Shown here piece by piece: positions 24,480 through 32,052 of a stretch of 43,793 nucleotides of DNA; positions within the stretch are counted from its first letter, which is position 1; every line of letters begins with the position of its first letter. Below the pieces are notes generated by a model. That model saw nothing but the letters and a program-made list of their open reading frames with translations. It made no database searches and was not told the origin of the DNA. Origin of the DNA: JAOUFP01 sp947085825. Lineage in GTDB: Bacteria; Nitrospirota; Thermodesulfovibrionia; Thermodesulfovibrionales; UBA6898. Made by a program: the position numbers and the translations under genes. Location of the stretch: positions 1 through 43,793 of the forward strand of contig CAMTXX010000030.1 of NCBI GenBank assembly GCA_947085825.1. The letters run 5' to 3'.

Positions 24480-25165
24480 GAGTTATGTGTTGGCACGGTT
24501 ATGGCAGGTGACGAAATATTATCTTGAACCATATGCCGACTTTGCCGAAGAAGGCTATTCGTTCACGTTGAGGGAAAATCCCTTTGGGAATGAATCTGAC
24601 CATCCATTCCTTTGAATCAGAAGACCACATTTTGTTTTGCGGAATTGCTGATGATGGCTTGGAACTCGATATAGAACAATGTCAAAGACTTTTTTCCTTG
24701 ACGGCTACTATTTGTCATTCCCGTGAAAACGGGAATCCAGAAAAGCACTGGATTCCGGATCAAGTCCGGAATGACATCGAACAGATTGCCCTTAAACAAA
24801 AGGCAGGAATTTTTCAAAACAACGCTGAACGCAATGGGGGCTTCTTTGATGATGAAATGGAAAAGCTGGATAAATGGGCTGATGACGTAAAGAGCAGTAT
24901 TGAGTTAGAATTGAAGGAGTTTGACAGGGACATAAAAGCCCGAAAAACTGAGGCAAAGAAAATCCTGAAGCTTGAGGAAAAGTTAGCTGTTCAAAAAGAA
25001 ATCAAGGACATGGAGAAGAAAAGGAACGCCTTGAGACAGAATCTGTTTCATGCACAGGATGAGGTAGACAAGAGAAAGGAAAATCTTATTGAGGAGATAG
25101 AGGTCAGATTAAAGCAGAAGATAGAAACCAATGAGTTGTTTACTATAAAATGGAAGCTGATTTAA
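24480..25165 (+). pseudogene. C-terminal remnant of a SNF2-type (HepA-like) helicase
   Basis: Only the tail of a large helicase is left. A first piece in one frame (about 24487-24606) reads LARLWQVTKYYLEPYADF then AEEGYSFTLRENPFG. From about 24584, in another frame, LTIHSFESEDHILFCGIADDG continues, followed by a long charged coiled coil (about residues 83-180 of the second frame; KLDKWADDVKSSIELELKEFD, EEKLAVQKEIKDMEKKRNALR). This layout matches the C-terminal region of SNF2 helicases found in restriction and defence loci. The ATPase motifs are absent. A 62-bp dispersed repeat (24714-24775) is inserted in frame and read as CHSRENGNPEKHWIPDQVRND. It is thus a multiply damaged pseudogene. Confidence 0.75.
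24714..24775. repeat. GTCATTCCC...GGAATGAC repeat inside the helicase remnant
   Basis: A 62-base repeat with inverted ends GTCATTCC/GGAATGAC and two internal hairpins (CCCGTGAAAACGGG and TCCGGATCAAGTCCGGA). It is the same class as 19007-19107 and 22873-22932. It does not interrupt the reading frame. Confidence 0.7.
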
Positions 25166-25170
25166 GGATG

Positions 25171-25208
25171 TTTCCAATATTTTGCCCTACAAGGCTAAAT
25201 ATTGGAAA
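25171..25208. terminator. Inverted repeat after the helicase remnant
   Basis: Perfect 12-base arms TTTCCAATATTT (25171-25182) and AAATATTGGAAA (25197-25208) with a 14-base loop, starting six bases after the helicase stop. AT-rich with no T-run; a weak terminator or just a repeat. Confidence 0.4.
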
Positions 25209-25285
25209 AGTGGTTTAATATGTTTTAGAATCAGGCAGATAAAAATGGATGATTAGACTTTTTAAGGCTGTGTAGGGGGCAAGAG

Positions 25286-25543
25286 ATGACAGAAAAATCA
25301 TTAGCAGTTTTTGAAGGGAAACAAATCCGCCGTCATTACGACGAGGAGACCGAAACATGGTATTTTTCGGTCGTGGATATAATTCAGGTGCTGATTCAGC
25401 AACCGAATTATCAGATTGCAAGAAATTATTGGAAGGTATTGAAAAACCGCTTAAACAAAGAAGGAAGCGAGTCGGTTACAAAATGTAACCGACTGAAAAT
25501 GGAAGCGGCTGACGGGAAGCTGGGGTCGTGCAGGAAACAATAA
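25286..25543 (+). pseudogene. Truncated BRO-N-like (phage antirepressor-type) gene
   Basis: The 85-codon frame begins MTEKSLAVFEGKQIRRHYDE, ETETWYFSVVDIIQVLI, then NYWKVLKNRLNKEGSESV and VTKCNRLKMEAADGKLG. This is the N-terminal part of the BRO-N/antirepressor-like family widespread in environmental bacteria and phages, which normally goes on after 'ADGK' with a second conserved block for another 100 or more residues. Here the reading ends eight residues after ADGK, where the DNA switches to a second copy of the helicase tail (25544-25590). It is therefore cut short, probably by a deletion. No strong ribosome-binding site. Confidence 0.6.
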
Positions 25544-25590
25544 TATAGAAACAAATCTGTTGTTTCTTGTAAAATTGGAGCTGACTTAAG
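25544..25590 (+). pseudogene. Second, diverged copy of the helicase C-terminal end
   Basis: Reads NIETNLLFLVKLELT and stop, against KIETNELFTIKWKLI and stop at the end of the remnant at 25165; 8 of 15 residues agree and the DNA after the stop (TTAAGGA) agrees too. So the 3' end of a related helicase gene once lay directly before the AlbA_2 gene, and the BRO-N piece lies between two such tails. Confidence 0.5.
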
Positions 25591-25602
25591 GAGTAAAGCT
25601 TC

Positions 25603-27450
25603 ATGAAAAATCAATATATAAATGATATTTTGACCAAGATTCAATCTTCACTTGAAACGGGAAAGTTTATTCCTATTGAAACAGAGATAGTGGAATTGAA
25701 AGGTTTATCAACCGGTGGTGATTGGAGATCTCTCAAAGAGACGGTCTGTGCTTTTATGAATACAAATGGCGGTTATATTATTGCAGGCATTCATGAAAGG
25801 AATATGCAATATAGTTTAAATGGATTTAACAGGGATAATGAGTCAAACCTGATTGAATTGCGGTCAAAAATCTTTCAAACAGATAACGGAACCTTTCCTG
25901 ATTTATCTGATTATCTATCCTTTGAATATGAAGAGTTTCAAAATACTAATCTGGTAGTTGTCTTGGTCCGTCCGATACCAGAAGACCTGAAGTATCTGAA
26001 ATTTGACGGTATTTATTATGAACGTATTTTATCGCAGGACAAAAAGATACCTGATACAAAAATACTCCAACATCAGGAGTATAAGCAAGAACTTGAGTAT
26101 GCTAAAGAAATCACACCGATTACAGAGGCGTCTCTAAATGATTTAAGCCTTGATAAAATCAACCATTACATCACTCTGCTTAATAGAGAAATCAGGAAAG
26201 AAACCTTAAAGGCGGATTTGCAGCAGTCTATGTCTTTCCTTGCAAGGCAGTATTTCATGAGACAGGAGCAGATAACCACGCTTGGAATGCTTATTTGCGG
26301 AGATGATCCTTTTCACTTTCTTGAAAATAGGGTAGCGGTTGATTGCTATCTTGACACCGGAGAATCTATTGCAAAAGACAAAAAGATATTCAGAAATGAT
26401 GTAATAAGCCTTATGGAGGATACCTTTAAATTTGTATGGGGCAATATAAAGATAGGTCGGTCCGTTAGCGCAGGTGGATCAACAGAACCTGAATATCCTG
26501 AAGATTTGATAAGAGAAGTTATCAACAATGCACTAGCACACAGGGATTATTATTCAAATAACTTTATTGCCGTAACTATAAAACCAAATGAATATCTAGA
26601 AATAAAAAACCCCGGTTCATTTAAACAGAAACTTGCCGTATCTCATTCAACACATGAAATGCAGGTTAGAAGGATTATTCCCGGCATTCCAGAGACCAAG
26701 AATCCCAAGCTTGCTTCTGCTTTGAAAGTATTTGAAAAGATAGAAAGCAGGGGCAGAGGAATGGCAACTTTGGTTAATGCCTGTCTGACAAACAAAATTG
26801 ATCTGCCATATTATGATCTAAACAATCCGGATACAATTTGCCTGAAAATTCCCTCAGGGAAATTGATTGATGAACAGATTGAAGCGTGGTTAAACAGCTT
26901 TCAAAAATATATTCATGAAAAATTAGGCGACAATTTAACTTTTCATCATAAGGCTGTTCTTGCCTATTTTTATAAATCAGAGGTTCTTAACCGTAAAAGG
27001 CTTTATACAATTCTGCTTACTGAAAGCAATAATCACTTCAATGTAATTGAGTCTTTGAAAAAGGCAGAATTGATATTCGAACATCCTCTCAGTACTGAAA
27101 ATGCACCTCTTTATATGGTTGACAGGGAACTCATGAAAGACGATTTTTCGTCAGAGTTGAAAGTAATATTTGAATCTGAATATATGTATCTTGATTCTCT
27201 GTTTAAAAAAATATTAAACATTATTTACAGATATACATATTACAACAAAGAACCGGTATCTGCGAGACAGATTACTCCGGAAATATACCAGTCTGAGATT
27301 GGATCCAAAATTGATATAAAGAAATTCGAGAACATAGGCAGGAAAGTCAGAAGCATCTGCAACAAATTATACAAGAGAAACGTTTTAATTAAGTCAACTA
27401 AAGGCTACAAAATTAATTTTGATTTTAAGAAACCGAACGGTTTACTTTAA
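25603..27450 (+). CDS. AlbA_2 / GHKL-ATPase-like (Schlafen-type) protein
   Basis: Intact protein of 615 aa. The N-terminal part (about 20-150; ETEIVELKGLSTGGDWRS, FMNTNGGYIIAGI) is the AlbA_2 (Schlafen-AlbA) domain, whose E..E.K core belongs to nucleic-acid-binding or nuclease-like folds. The middle (about 295-410) is a C-terminal helicase-associated HATPase-like segment with PEDLIREVINNALAHRDYY, LEIKNPGSF and the glycine-rich KIESRGRGMATLV. The last 200 residues hold probable winged-helix segments. AAGGAG lies before the ATG. Codon use is strongly AT-rich compared with the housekeeping genes. It lies between the helicase and methylase remnants of a restriction island, and proteins of this type are common in such islands; a defence or regulatory role is inference. 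Confidence 0.75.
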   Translation: MKNQYINDILTKIQSSLETGKFIPIETEIVELKGLSTGGDWRSLKETVCAFMNTNGGYIIAGIHERNMQYSLNGFNRDNESNLIELRSKIFQTDNGTFPDLSDYLSFEYEEFQNTNLVVVLVRPIPEDLKYLKFDGIYYERILSQDKKIPDTKILQHQEYKQELEYAKEITPITEASLNDLSLDKINHYITLLNREIRKETLKADLQQSMSFLARQYFMRQEQITTLGMLICGDDPFHFLENRVAVDCYLDTGESIAKDKKIFRNDVISLMEDTFKFVWGNIKIGRSVSAGGSTEPEYPEDLIREVINNALAHRDYYSNNFIAVTIKPNEYLEIKNPGSFKQKLAVSHSTHEMQVRRIIPGIPETKNPKLASALKVFEKIESRGRGMATLVNACLTNKIDLPYYDLNNPDTICLKIPSGKLIDEQIEAWLNSFQKYIHEKLGDNLTFHHKAVLAYFYKSEVLNRKRLYTILLTESNNHFNVIESLKKAELIFEHPLSTENAPLYMVDRELMKDDFSSELKVIFESEYMYLDSLFKKILNIIYRYTYYNKEPVSARQITPEIYQSEIGSKIDIKKFENIGRKVRSICNKLYKRNVLIKSTKGYKINFDFKKPNGLL

Positions 27451-27453
27451 TCA

Positions 27454-27800
27454 ATGTCAGTCAAACCCCAAAAACTTGAACTTACGTGGATAGGCAAGGA
27501 TGAGCAGCTGAGGCTGGAGCCGAGGATTTTGATTGAAGATGCGGAGAAGTCTTTCGGTGATAAGAACAGCGGTAACATGCTTATCCACGGCGACAACCTT
27601 CTTGCGCTCAAAGCCCTTGAGCAGGATTTTACAGGACAGATAAAGTGCGCAGCTATTGATCCGCCTTACAACACCGGCAATGCCTTTGAGCATTATGATG
27701 ACGGGCTGGAGCATTCGATATGGTTGAACCTGATGAAACCGAGGATTGAGATAATCCATAAGCTGTTGCGGAATGACGGAACACTATTTGAGGACTGCTG
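27454..27800 (+). pseudogene. N-terminal remnant of a type III-like DNA methyltransferase
   Basis: About 112 codons resemble the start of an adenine-specific methyltransferase (Mod-type): LTWIGKDEQLRLEPRILIED, NMLIHGDNLLALKALEQDF and the catalytic motif IV DPPYNTGNAFEHYDDGLEHS, then LLRNDGTLF. At GTLF, where such enzymes read on as 'VSIDDNE', the sequence switches to bases belonging to the restriction-subunit gene; the frame then stops at 27816. The SAM-binding FxGxG motif and the target-recognition part are missing. It begins three bases after the AlbA_2 gene stop. Confidence 0.8.
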
Positions 27801-28693
27801 CATCCATGACACTTAGGGAGCAGACCATCGGGAGGGGACTGCGTTTGCCGTATGGAAAAAGAACAGGGCATAACAAGGCGGACAAACTCACAATCGTTGC
27901 CCATGACAGGTTTCAGGAAATCATAGACGAAGCCAACAAGCCCGATTCGATTATAAGAAAGGAAAACATTATAGAGATAAATCCTGCTGAGATAAGCCGG
28001 CCCAAAGAGGTGGTCACTTCAGTATCACAAATTGAAAAGAAATTCATAGAAGAGCAGGAAAGGATTGACTTGATAGCTGAGCCTGAGGAAAAGCAGAAGG
28101 CGCAGATAAGCCTTGAAGTCCATAAAACTCTTGTGTCCATCTTGCCTGAGTTAAGTGACAATGTTAAAAGCGTTGCTGAACTTACCAGAGGGGAAATCAA
28201 ACAGGCTGCTATTGAAAAAGTAAGGGAAAGGATAGAAAGTACCCCGCAGCAGAAGATGTTTATAATGGAAATGATTGCTGAGATAGAGAAATTTTATGAC
28301 GAAATTGTCTCCGACTTTACCAAAAATATCATAGAGCTTCCGCGCATAGTCATCCAGCAGAGCAATCAGATGCGGTCATATTTCAGGGACTTTGATTTGG
28401 ATACGAGCCGGTTAAACTACCAGCCGGTGTCAGAGGAAATATTGAGGCGGACACTTAGAGGGAATGAGACCGACATTGTAATTGGGCAGGGGAGGATTGT
28501 CCCTGATATTCCAGAGAATATCATCGTAAATGAACTAATAAACTATGATGGGATAGATTACAATGAAACAGCGGATTTATTGTTCAAAATTCAATCTGAG
28601 TCACGGGAAGAAGCCCTGGAAGTATGTTCTTATCCCCCATAATGCCGTGATGGTAAATATGGGTTTTGAGTATTTGGTGAAAATTTATGAAAT
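27786..28693 (+). pseudogene. C-terminal remnant of a type III-like restriction subunit
   Basis: From about 27795 the frame reads AASMTLREQTIGRGLRLPYG, helicase motif VI of Res-type DEAD/DEAH subunits, then a long C-terminal region (to LLFKIQSESREEALE at about 28615). The start of the frame (27773) lies in the methylase piece, so mod and res are joined by a deletion that removed the rest of mod and the motifs I-V of res. Near 28596 the true homology passes to another frame, HGKKPWKYVLIPHNAVMVN then MGFEYLVKIYE, the usual C-terminal end of these subunits, showing an additional frameshift or deletion. The remnant ends at a MITE-like repeat at 28694. Confidence 0.75.
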
Positions 28694-28831
28694 TAACCCA
28701 AAAAATGCAGTTGAATTTTGTATGCAAGGACATGGACGCCTTCAAAGTCTTTTAATTTCAATCCCGACTTCTGTCGGGACAAAATACTTTTCAGTCATCC
28801 ATGTCCTTGCCGGCTGCATTTTTCGGGTTAA
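28694..28831. repeat. 138-bp nested-palindrome mini-element
   Basis: Outer arms TTAACCCAAAAAATGCAG (28694-28711) and CTGCATTTTTCGGGTTAA (28814-28831) match at 17 of 18 positions. A second pair GCAAGGACATGGA / TCCATGTCCTTGC lies inside, then AAAGT..TTT / AAA..ACTTT, and at the centre CCCGAC-TTCT-GTCGGG. The whole element can fold into one long hairpin. It starts exactly where the restriction-subunit homology ends. No coding. Confidence 0.75.
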
Positions 28832-29010
28832 GCATTAGACAACAGGCCGGGAAACACAGTCATCAGAATAGTGAAATTAAAGGCCGGAGATATCTCAATG
28901 AGAAAGAACAGATACTTGCAAAGGGCAAGAAGGAAAAGGCAGAATTTATAGATACTCTTAATAGCTGTCAGTAAAGTAAAATAACAGGCAAAACACAGGA
29001 GGCCAATGAC
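28832..29010. other. Intergenic region before the SEC-C gene
   Basis: About 180 bases without a gene. It ends with a strong ACAGGAGG ribosome-binding site for the SEC-C gene. No clear promoter was found. Confidence 0.5.
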
Positions 29011-30354
29011 ATGAAAGCCGGAAGAAATGACCCTTGCCCTTGCGGAAGCGGGAAGAAATACAAGAAGTGCTGTCTGACCGAAACATTCGTGGATATAGGC
29101 AGAGAGGACTCCCTCAGAGCACGCCTTGTCCAGGATCTGCTGAAATTTTTGGGAAAGAACTATAAAAAGACAATCGGAGAGGCACATTCTCTTTTCTGGG
29201 ATGATTTCAATCCTGATGAACATTTAAAAGGCTATTCCCAGGATATGGCATACCAGAACTTCATGGAGTGGGTTATCTTTGATTTCCTTATTGATGAGGA
29301 TAATGAGAAAACCCTGATAGACCTTTATATGGAGAATAACAAAAAGCTGTCGCTGGATGAGCATAAGGCGCTGACCATGATGAAAAACGCAGTTATCAGC
29401 CTTTATGAGGTTCAGGAGGTCTTTCCTGAGAAAGGGTTGCTGCTTAAAGACCTGCTGCTCGGCGGGGAATATGACGTAAGGGAAAAGGCCGCTACCAGAG
29501 TCCTGACGAAATGGGATATATACGCTGCAAGGCTTTTGCATGTTGATGGGAAATACATAATGAGCGGTTCCGTATATCCCTATCACCGGAAGCTGAAGGA
29601 GAGTATACTTAAAGACATCCATGCAGAGTATGAGGATTATAAGCATGAATATCCTGAGGCAACAATGGATGAGTTTCTGAAGAAAAACAGTGAAATCTTC
29701 AACTTCTACTGGTATGACATAATCCAAAACCCTGCTCCAATAAAACTTTACACAACGAGTGGTGAGCCTATGCTGATCTCAAAGGCAATATTCGAGATCA
29801 AAAACAAGGAAGCTGTAACTAAGGGCTTGCCTGAAATCAAAGGCTTCGAACAGGGCAAGGATGATTTTACGTGGCATGACAAGCGCGATAAAGACGGCAG
29901 CGCTACGGTTCTCGGAAGGGTTGAGGTAAAGGGAAATAAACTGATACTGGAGAGTAATTCCAGGGAAAGGCTCGAAACAGGAAAGCATCTTATTCTTAAA
30001 GCTTTATCAACTGCTGTCATTCACAAGGCAGACAAATTTCAGGACCCGAATAAGGCGCTGAAATCATTAAAGGAGAGTTCCCCCGAGGAGCCAGGGATTG
30101 AACTGCCGATGGAGATCCAGCAACAGTTTTATGCACAGTTTATGCAGAAACATTGTGAGGAGTGGTTAAATGAGATAATACCGGCCCTTGACGGACAGAC
30201 CCCTGTTCAGGCTGTTAAGACTGAGGAAGGCAGGAAGAAGGTCATTGAGCTGCTGAAACTGTTTGAGAATGGTGAGGAGAACAATAAAAAGGAAGGCAGG
30301 CCCTATTATGACCTGTCATGGATGTGGGGAAGGCTGGGGCTTGAAAGGGAATAG
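29011..30354 (+). CDS. SEC-C zinc-motif protein of unknown function
   Basis: Protein of 447 aa. The first 21 residues are a SEC-C zinc-binding motif (KAGRNDPCPCGSGKKYKKCC, ligands C9, C11, C20, C21), like the SecA C-terminal tail. The rest is not a family I can name: a helical middle region (about 40-200), a mixed region with a run of charged strands (about 250-330), and a C-terminal part (about 365-445) with a pattern HCEEWLNEIIPALDGQTPVQ then AVKTEEGRKKVIELLKLFE, which is shared with other SEC-C proteins. Membrane segments are absent. It has a strong ribosome-binding site. It lies between the defence remnants and purB; transcription is likely separate from both. Confidence 0.75.
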   Translation: MKAGRNDPCPCGSGKKYKKCCLTETFVDIGREDSLRARLVQDLLKFLGKNYKKTIGEAHSLFWDDFNPDEHLKGYSQDMAYQNFMEWVIFDFLIDEDNEKTLIDLYMENNKKLSLDEHKALTMMKNAVISLYEVQEVFPEKGLLLKDLLLGGEYDVREKAATRVLTKWDIYAARLLHVDGKYIMSGSVYPYHRKLKESILKDIHAEYEDYKHEYPEATMDEFLKKNSEIFNFYWYDIIQNPAPIKLYTTSGEPMLISKAIFEIKNKEAVTKGLPEIKGFEQGKDDFTWHDKRDKDGSATVLGRVEVKGNKLILESNSRERLETGKHLILKALSTAVIHKADKFQDPNKALKSLKESSPEEPGIELPMEIQQQFYAQFMQKHCEEWLNEIIPALDGQTPVQAVKTEEGRKKVIELLKLFENGEENNKKEGRPYYDLSWMWGRLGLERE

Positions 30355-30517
30355 CTTAAAACAGAGATGACGCCGGGCAGCCTGAAAAACAAGACAAAAG
30401 TTTTTATTTATTGCCGATCCTGTTAAAATATCTGCTGTCATCGATTATGTGTAAAGTATGCTGCCCCGGCTCAGAGGCAATAGCAGCATGACAATAAAAT
30501 AAACAAAGGGGTAATTT
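30355..30517. other. Intergenic region before purB
   Basis: No gene. A TTAAAAT box at about 30424-30430 could be a -10 element but lacks a good -35. AAAGGGG precedes the purB ATG. No riboswitch such as a purine or PurR box was recognisable. Confidence 0.4.
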
Positions 30518-31816
30518 ATGATAGAACGCTACACGCGTAAAGAGATGGGGAGACTATGGGAGCCTGAAAACAGGTTCAGGAAATGGCTTGAGGTCGAGAT
30601 TGCAGCCTGTGAGGCATGGGCAGACCTTGGCAGGATACCGAAAAAAGCGCTTGAAGTAATAAAGAAAAAGGCGGGCTTTGATGTTGCCAGGATTGATGAA
30701 ATCGAGGCTGTGGTCAAACACGATGTGATCGCCTTTCTCACCTCTGTAGCCGAGCATGTAGGGCCTGATTCCCGGTATGTCCACAAGGGGCTTACCTCAT
30801 CTGATATAGTTGATACAGCGCAGTCCCTGCTTATGAAAGAGGCCGCGGGAATAATAATCAGGGACATAAAGGACCTTATTGCTGTTCTGAAAGAAAAGGC
30901 CTTTTTATACAAGGACACTGTCTGCATAGGCCGAAGTCATGGCGTACATGCAGAGCCGATGACGTTTGGATTGAAATTTGCATTGTGGTATGAAGAGGCA
31001 AAGAGAAATCTTGAGCGGATGGAGAAGGCGAAAAAAATAATCAGCATCGGAAAATTCTCCGGCGCAGTCGGCACATTTTCAAATATCCCTGTGGAAATAG
31101 AGGAGAAGGTCTGCAAAAAGCTCGGCCTCAAGCCTGAACCGATAGCTACGCAGGTTGTGCAGAGGGACAGACATGCAGAGTATCTCTCGACACTCGCGAT
31201 CATCGCAGCTTCAGTAGAAAAAATTGCTGTTGAGATAAGACACCTCCAGAGGACCGAGGTGCTTGAGGCTGAGGAACCGTTTGCAAAGGGTCAGAAAGGT
31301 TCATCTGCAATGCCGCACAAGCGTAATCCGGTCGGCTGCGAGAACCTTTCAGGACTTGCGCGGATCGTCAGGTCAAATGCCTTAGCTGCCTTTGAAAATG
31401 TCGCCTTGTGGCATGAGAGGGACATCTCCCACTCATCTGTTGAGAGGGTGATTATTCCTGACAGCACGATCCTTGTGGACTATATGCTCAACCGCCTGAC
31501 AGGGATACTCTCAGGCCTCCAGGTCTATCCTGAGCGCATGAAAGAGAATATGGGCAGGAGCTACGGACTGTACAACTCGCAAAATGTCCTCATCAATCTT
31601 ATTGAAAAAGGGATGACCAGAGAGAATGCCTATGCGTTAGTCCAGAAAAACGCCATGATGAGCTGGAAGACAAGAAAGGATTTCAAAACGCTTCTCTTGA
31701 AAGACAAAGATATTAAAAAATATCTTTCTCAAAAAGAAGTCCACGATATATTTGACCTTAAGCATTATTTCAGGAACATTGATTATATATTCAAAAGGGT
31801 CTTCGGCAAGGTCTGA
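30518..31816 (+). CDS. purB: Adenylosuccinate lyase
   Basis: Cleaves SAICAR and adenylosuccinate with release of fumarate, so it serves both IMP synthesis and the IMP to AMP branch. It is 432 aa. The fumarase/aspartase-superfamily signature GSSAMPHKRNPVGCENL is complete and includes the catalytic Ser loop; ...HKGLTSSDIVDTA (about 87-99) and GRSHGVHAEPMTFG (about 139-152) supply the catalytic His residues. The C-terminal domain is of the Bacillus type. The next ORF starts two bases after its stop, which makes an operon with purL. Confidence 0.97.
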   Translation: MIERYTRKEMGRLWEPENRFRKWLEVEIAACEAWADLGRIPKKALEVIKKKAGFDVARIDEIEAVVKHDVIAFLTSVAEHVGPDSRYVHKGLTSSDIVDTAQSLLMKEAAGIIIRDIKDLIAVLKEKAFLYKDTVCIGRSHGVHAEPMTFGLKFALWYEEAKRNLERMEKAKKIISIGKFSGAVGTFSNIPVEIEEKVCKKLGLKPEPIATQVVQRDRHAEYLSTLAIIAASVEKIAVEIRHLQRTEVLEAEEPFAKGQKGSSAMPHKRNPVGCENLSGLARIVRSNALAAFENVALWHERDISHSSVERVIIPDSTILVDYMLNRLTGILSGLQVYPERMKENMGRSYGLYNSQNVLINLIEKGMTRENAYALVQKNAMMSWKTRKDFKTLLLKDKDIKKYLSQKEVHDIFDLKHYFRNIDYIFKRVFGKV

Positions 31817-31818
31817 TC

Positions 31819-32004
31819 ATGAATGCCAGGATATCCATGACGCTCACCGCTGATTCAGCAGAGGATGCGCAGAAGATGCTCAACGACCTGCTTGAAAGGC
31901 TGAAAGCAGAGGGAACTGTCAGGGACTATAGCTTTGAGATTGAGACAGCCTCCGGCATGATCACCGACAAATGTATATTCGCAGAAGGGACCGTAGTAGC
32001 CTGA
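31819..32004 (+). CDS. Small unknown protein between purB and purL
   Basis: A 61-residue protein, MNARISMTLTADSAEDAQKM and on to VRDYSFEIETASGM and TDKCIFAEGTVVA, beginning two bases after the purB stop and ending 48 bases before purL. It is short, acidic, with a beta-helix-beta-beta pattern. In many bacteria the slot before purL/purQ is occupied by purS (about 80 aa), but this sequence has none of the PurS features (VxVxlkpgvlDpqG) and PurL here already has a PurS-like N-terminal domain. It could be a dimeric regulatory subunit or unrelated. The codon use and operon position make it likely to be real. Confidence 0.55.
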   Translation: MNARISMTLTADSAEDAQKMLNDLLERLKAEGTVRDYSFEIETASGMITDKCIFAEGTVVA

Positions 32005-32052
32005 AAGAGATAATATGCCCGTGAGGCAGACATGAAAGAAGGAGATTGACCC

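Noticed and set aside
28563..28838. 91-codon frame as an independent gene
   Set aside because: Its middle is the shifted C-terminal end of the restriction subunit and its end runs through a palindromic repeat; it has no ribosome-binding site.
31819..32004. Calling the small ORF purS
   Set aside because: Too short, no PurS sequence pattern, and PurL here is the single-chain form.
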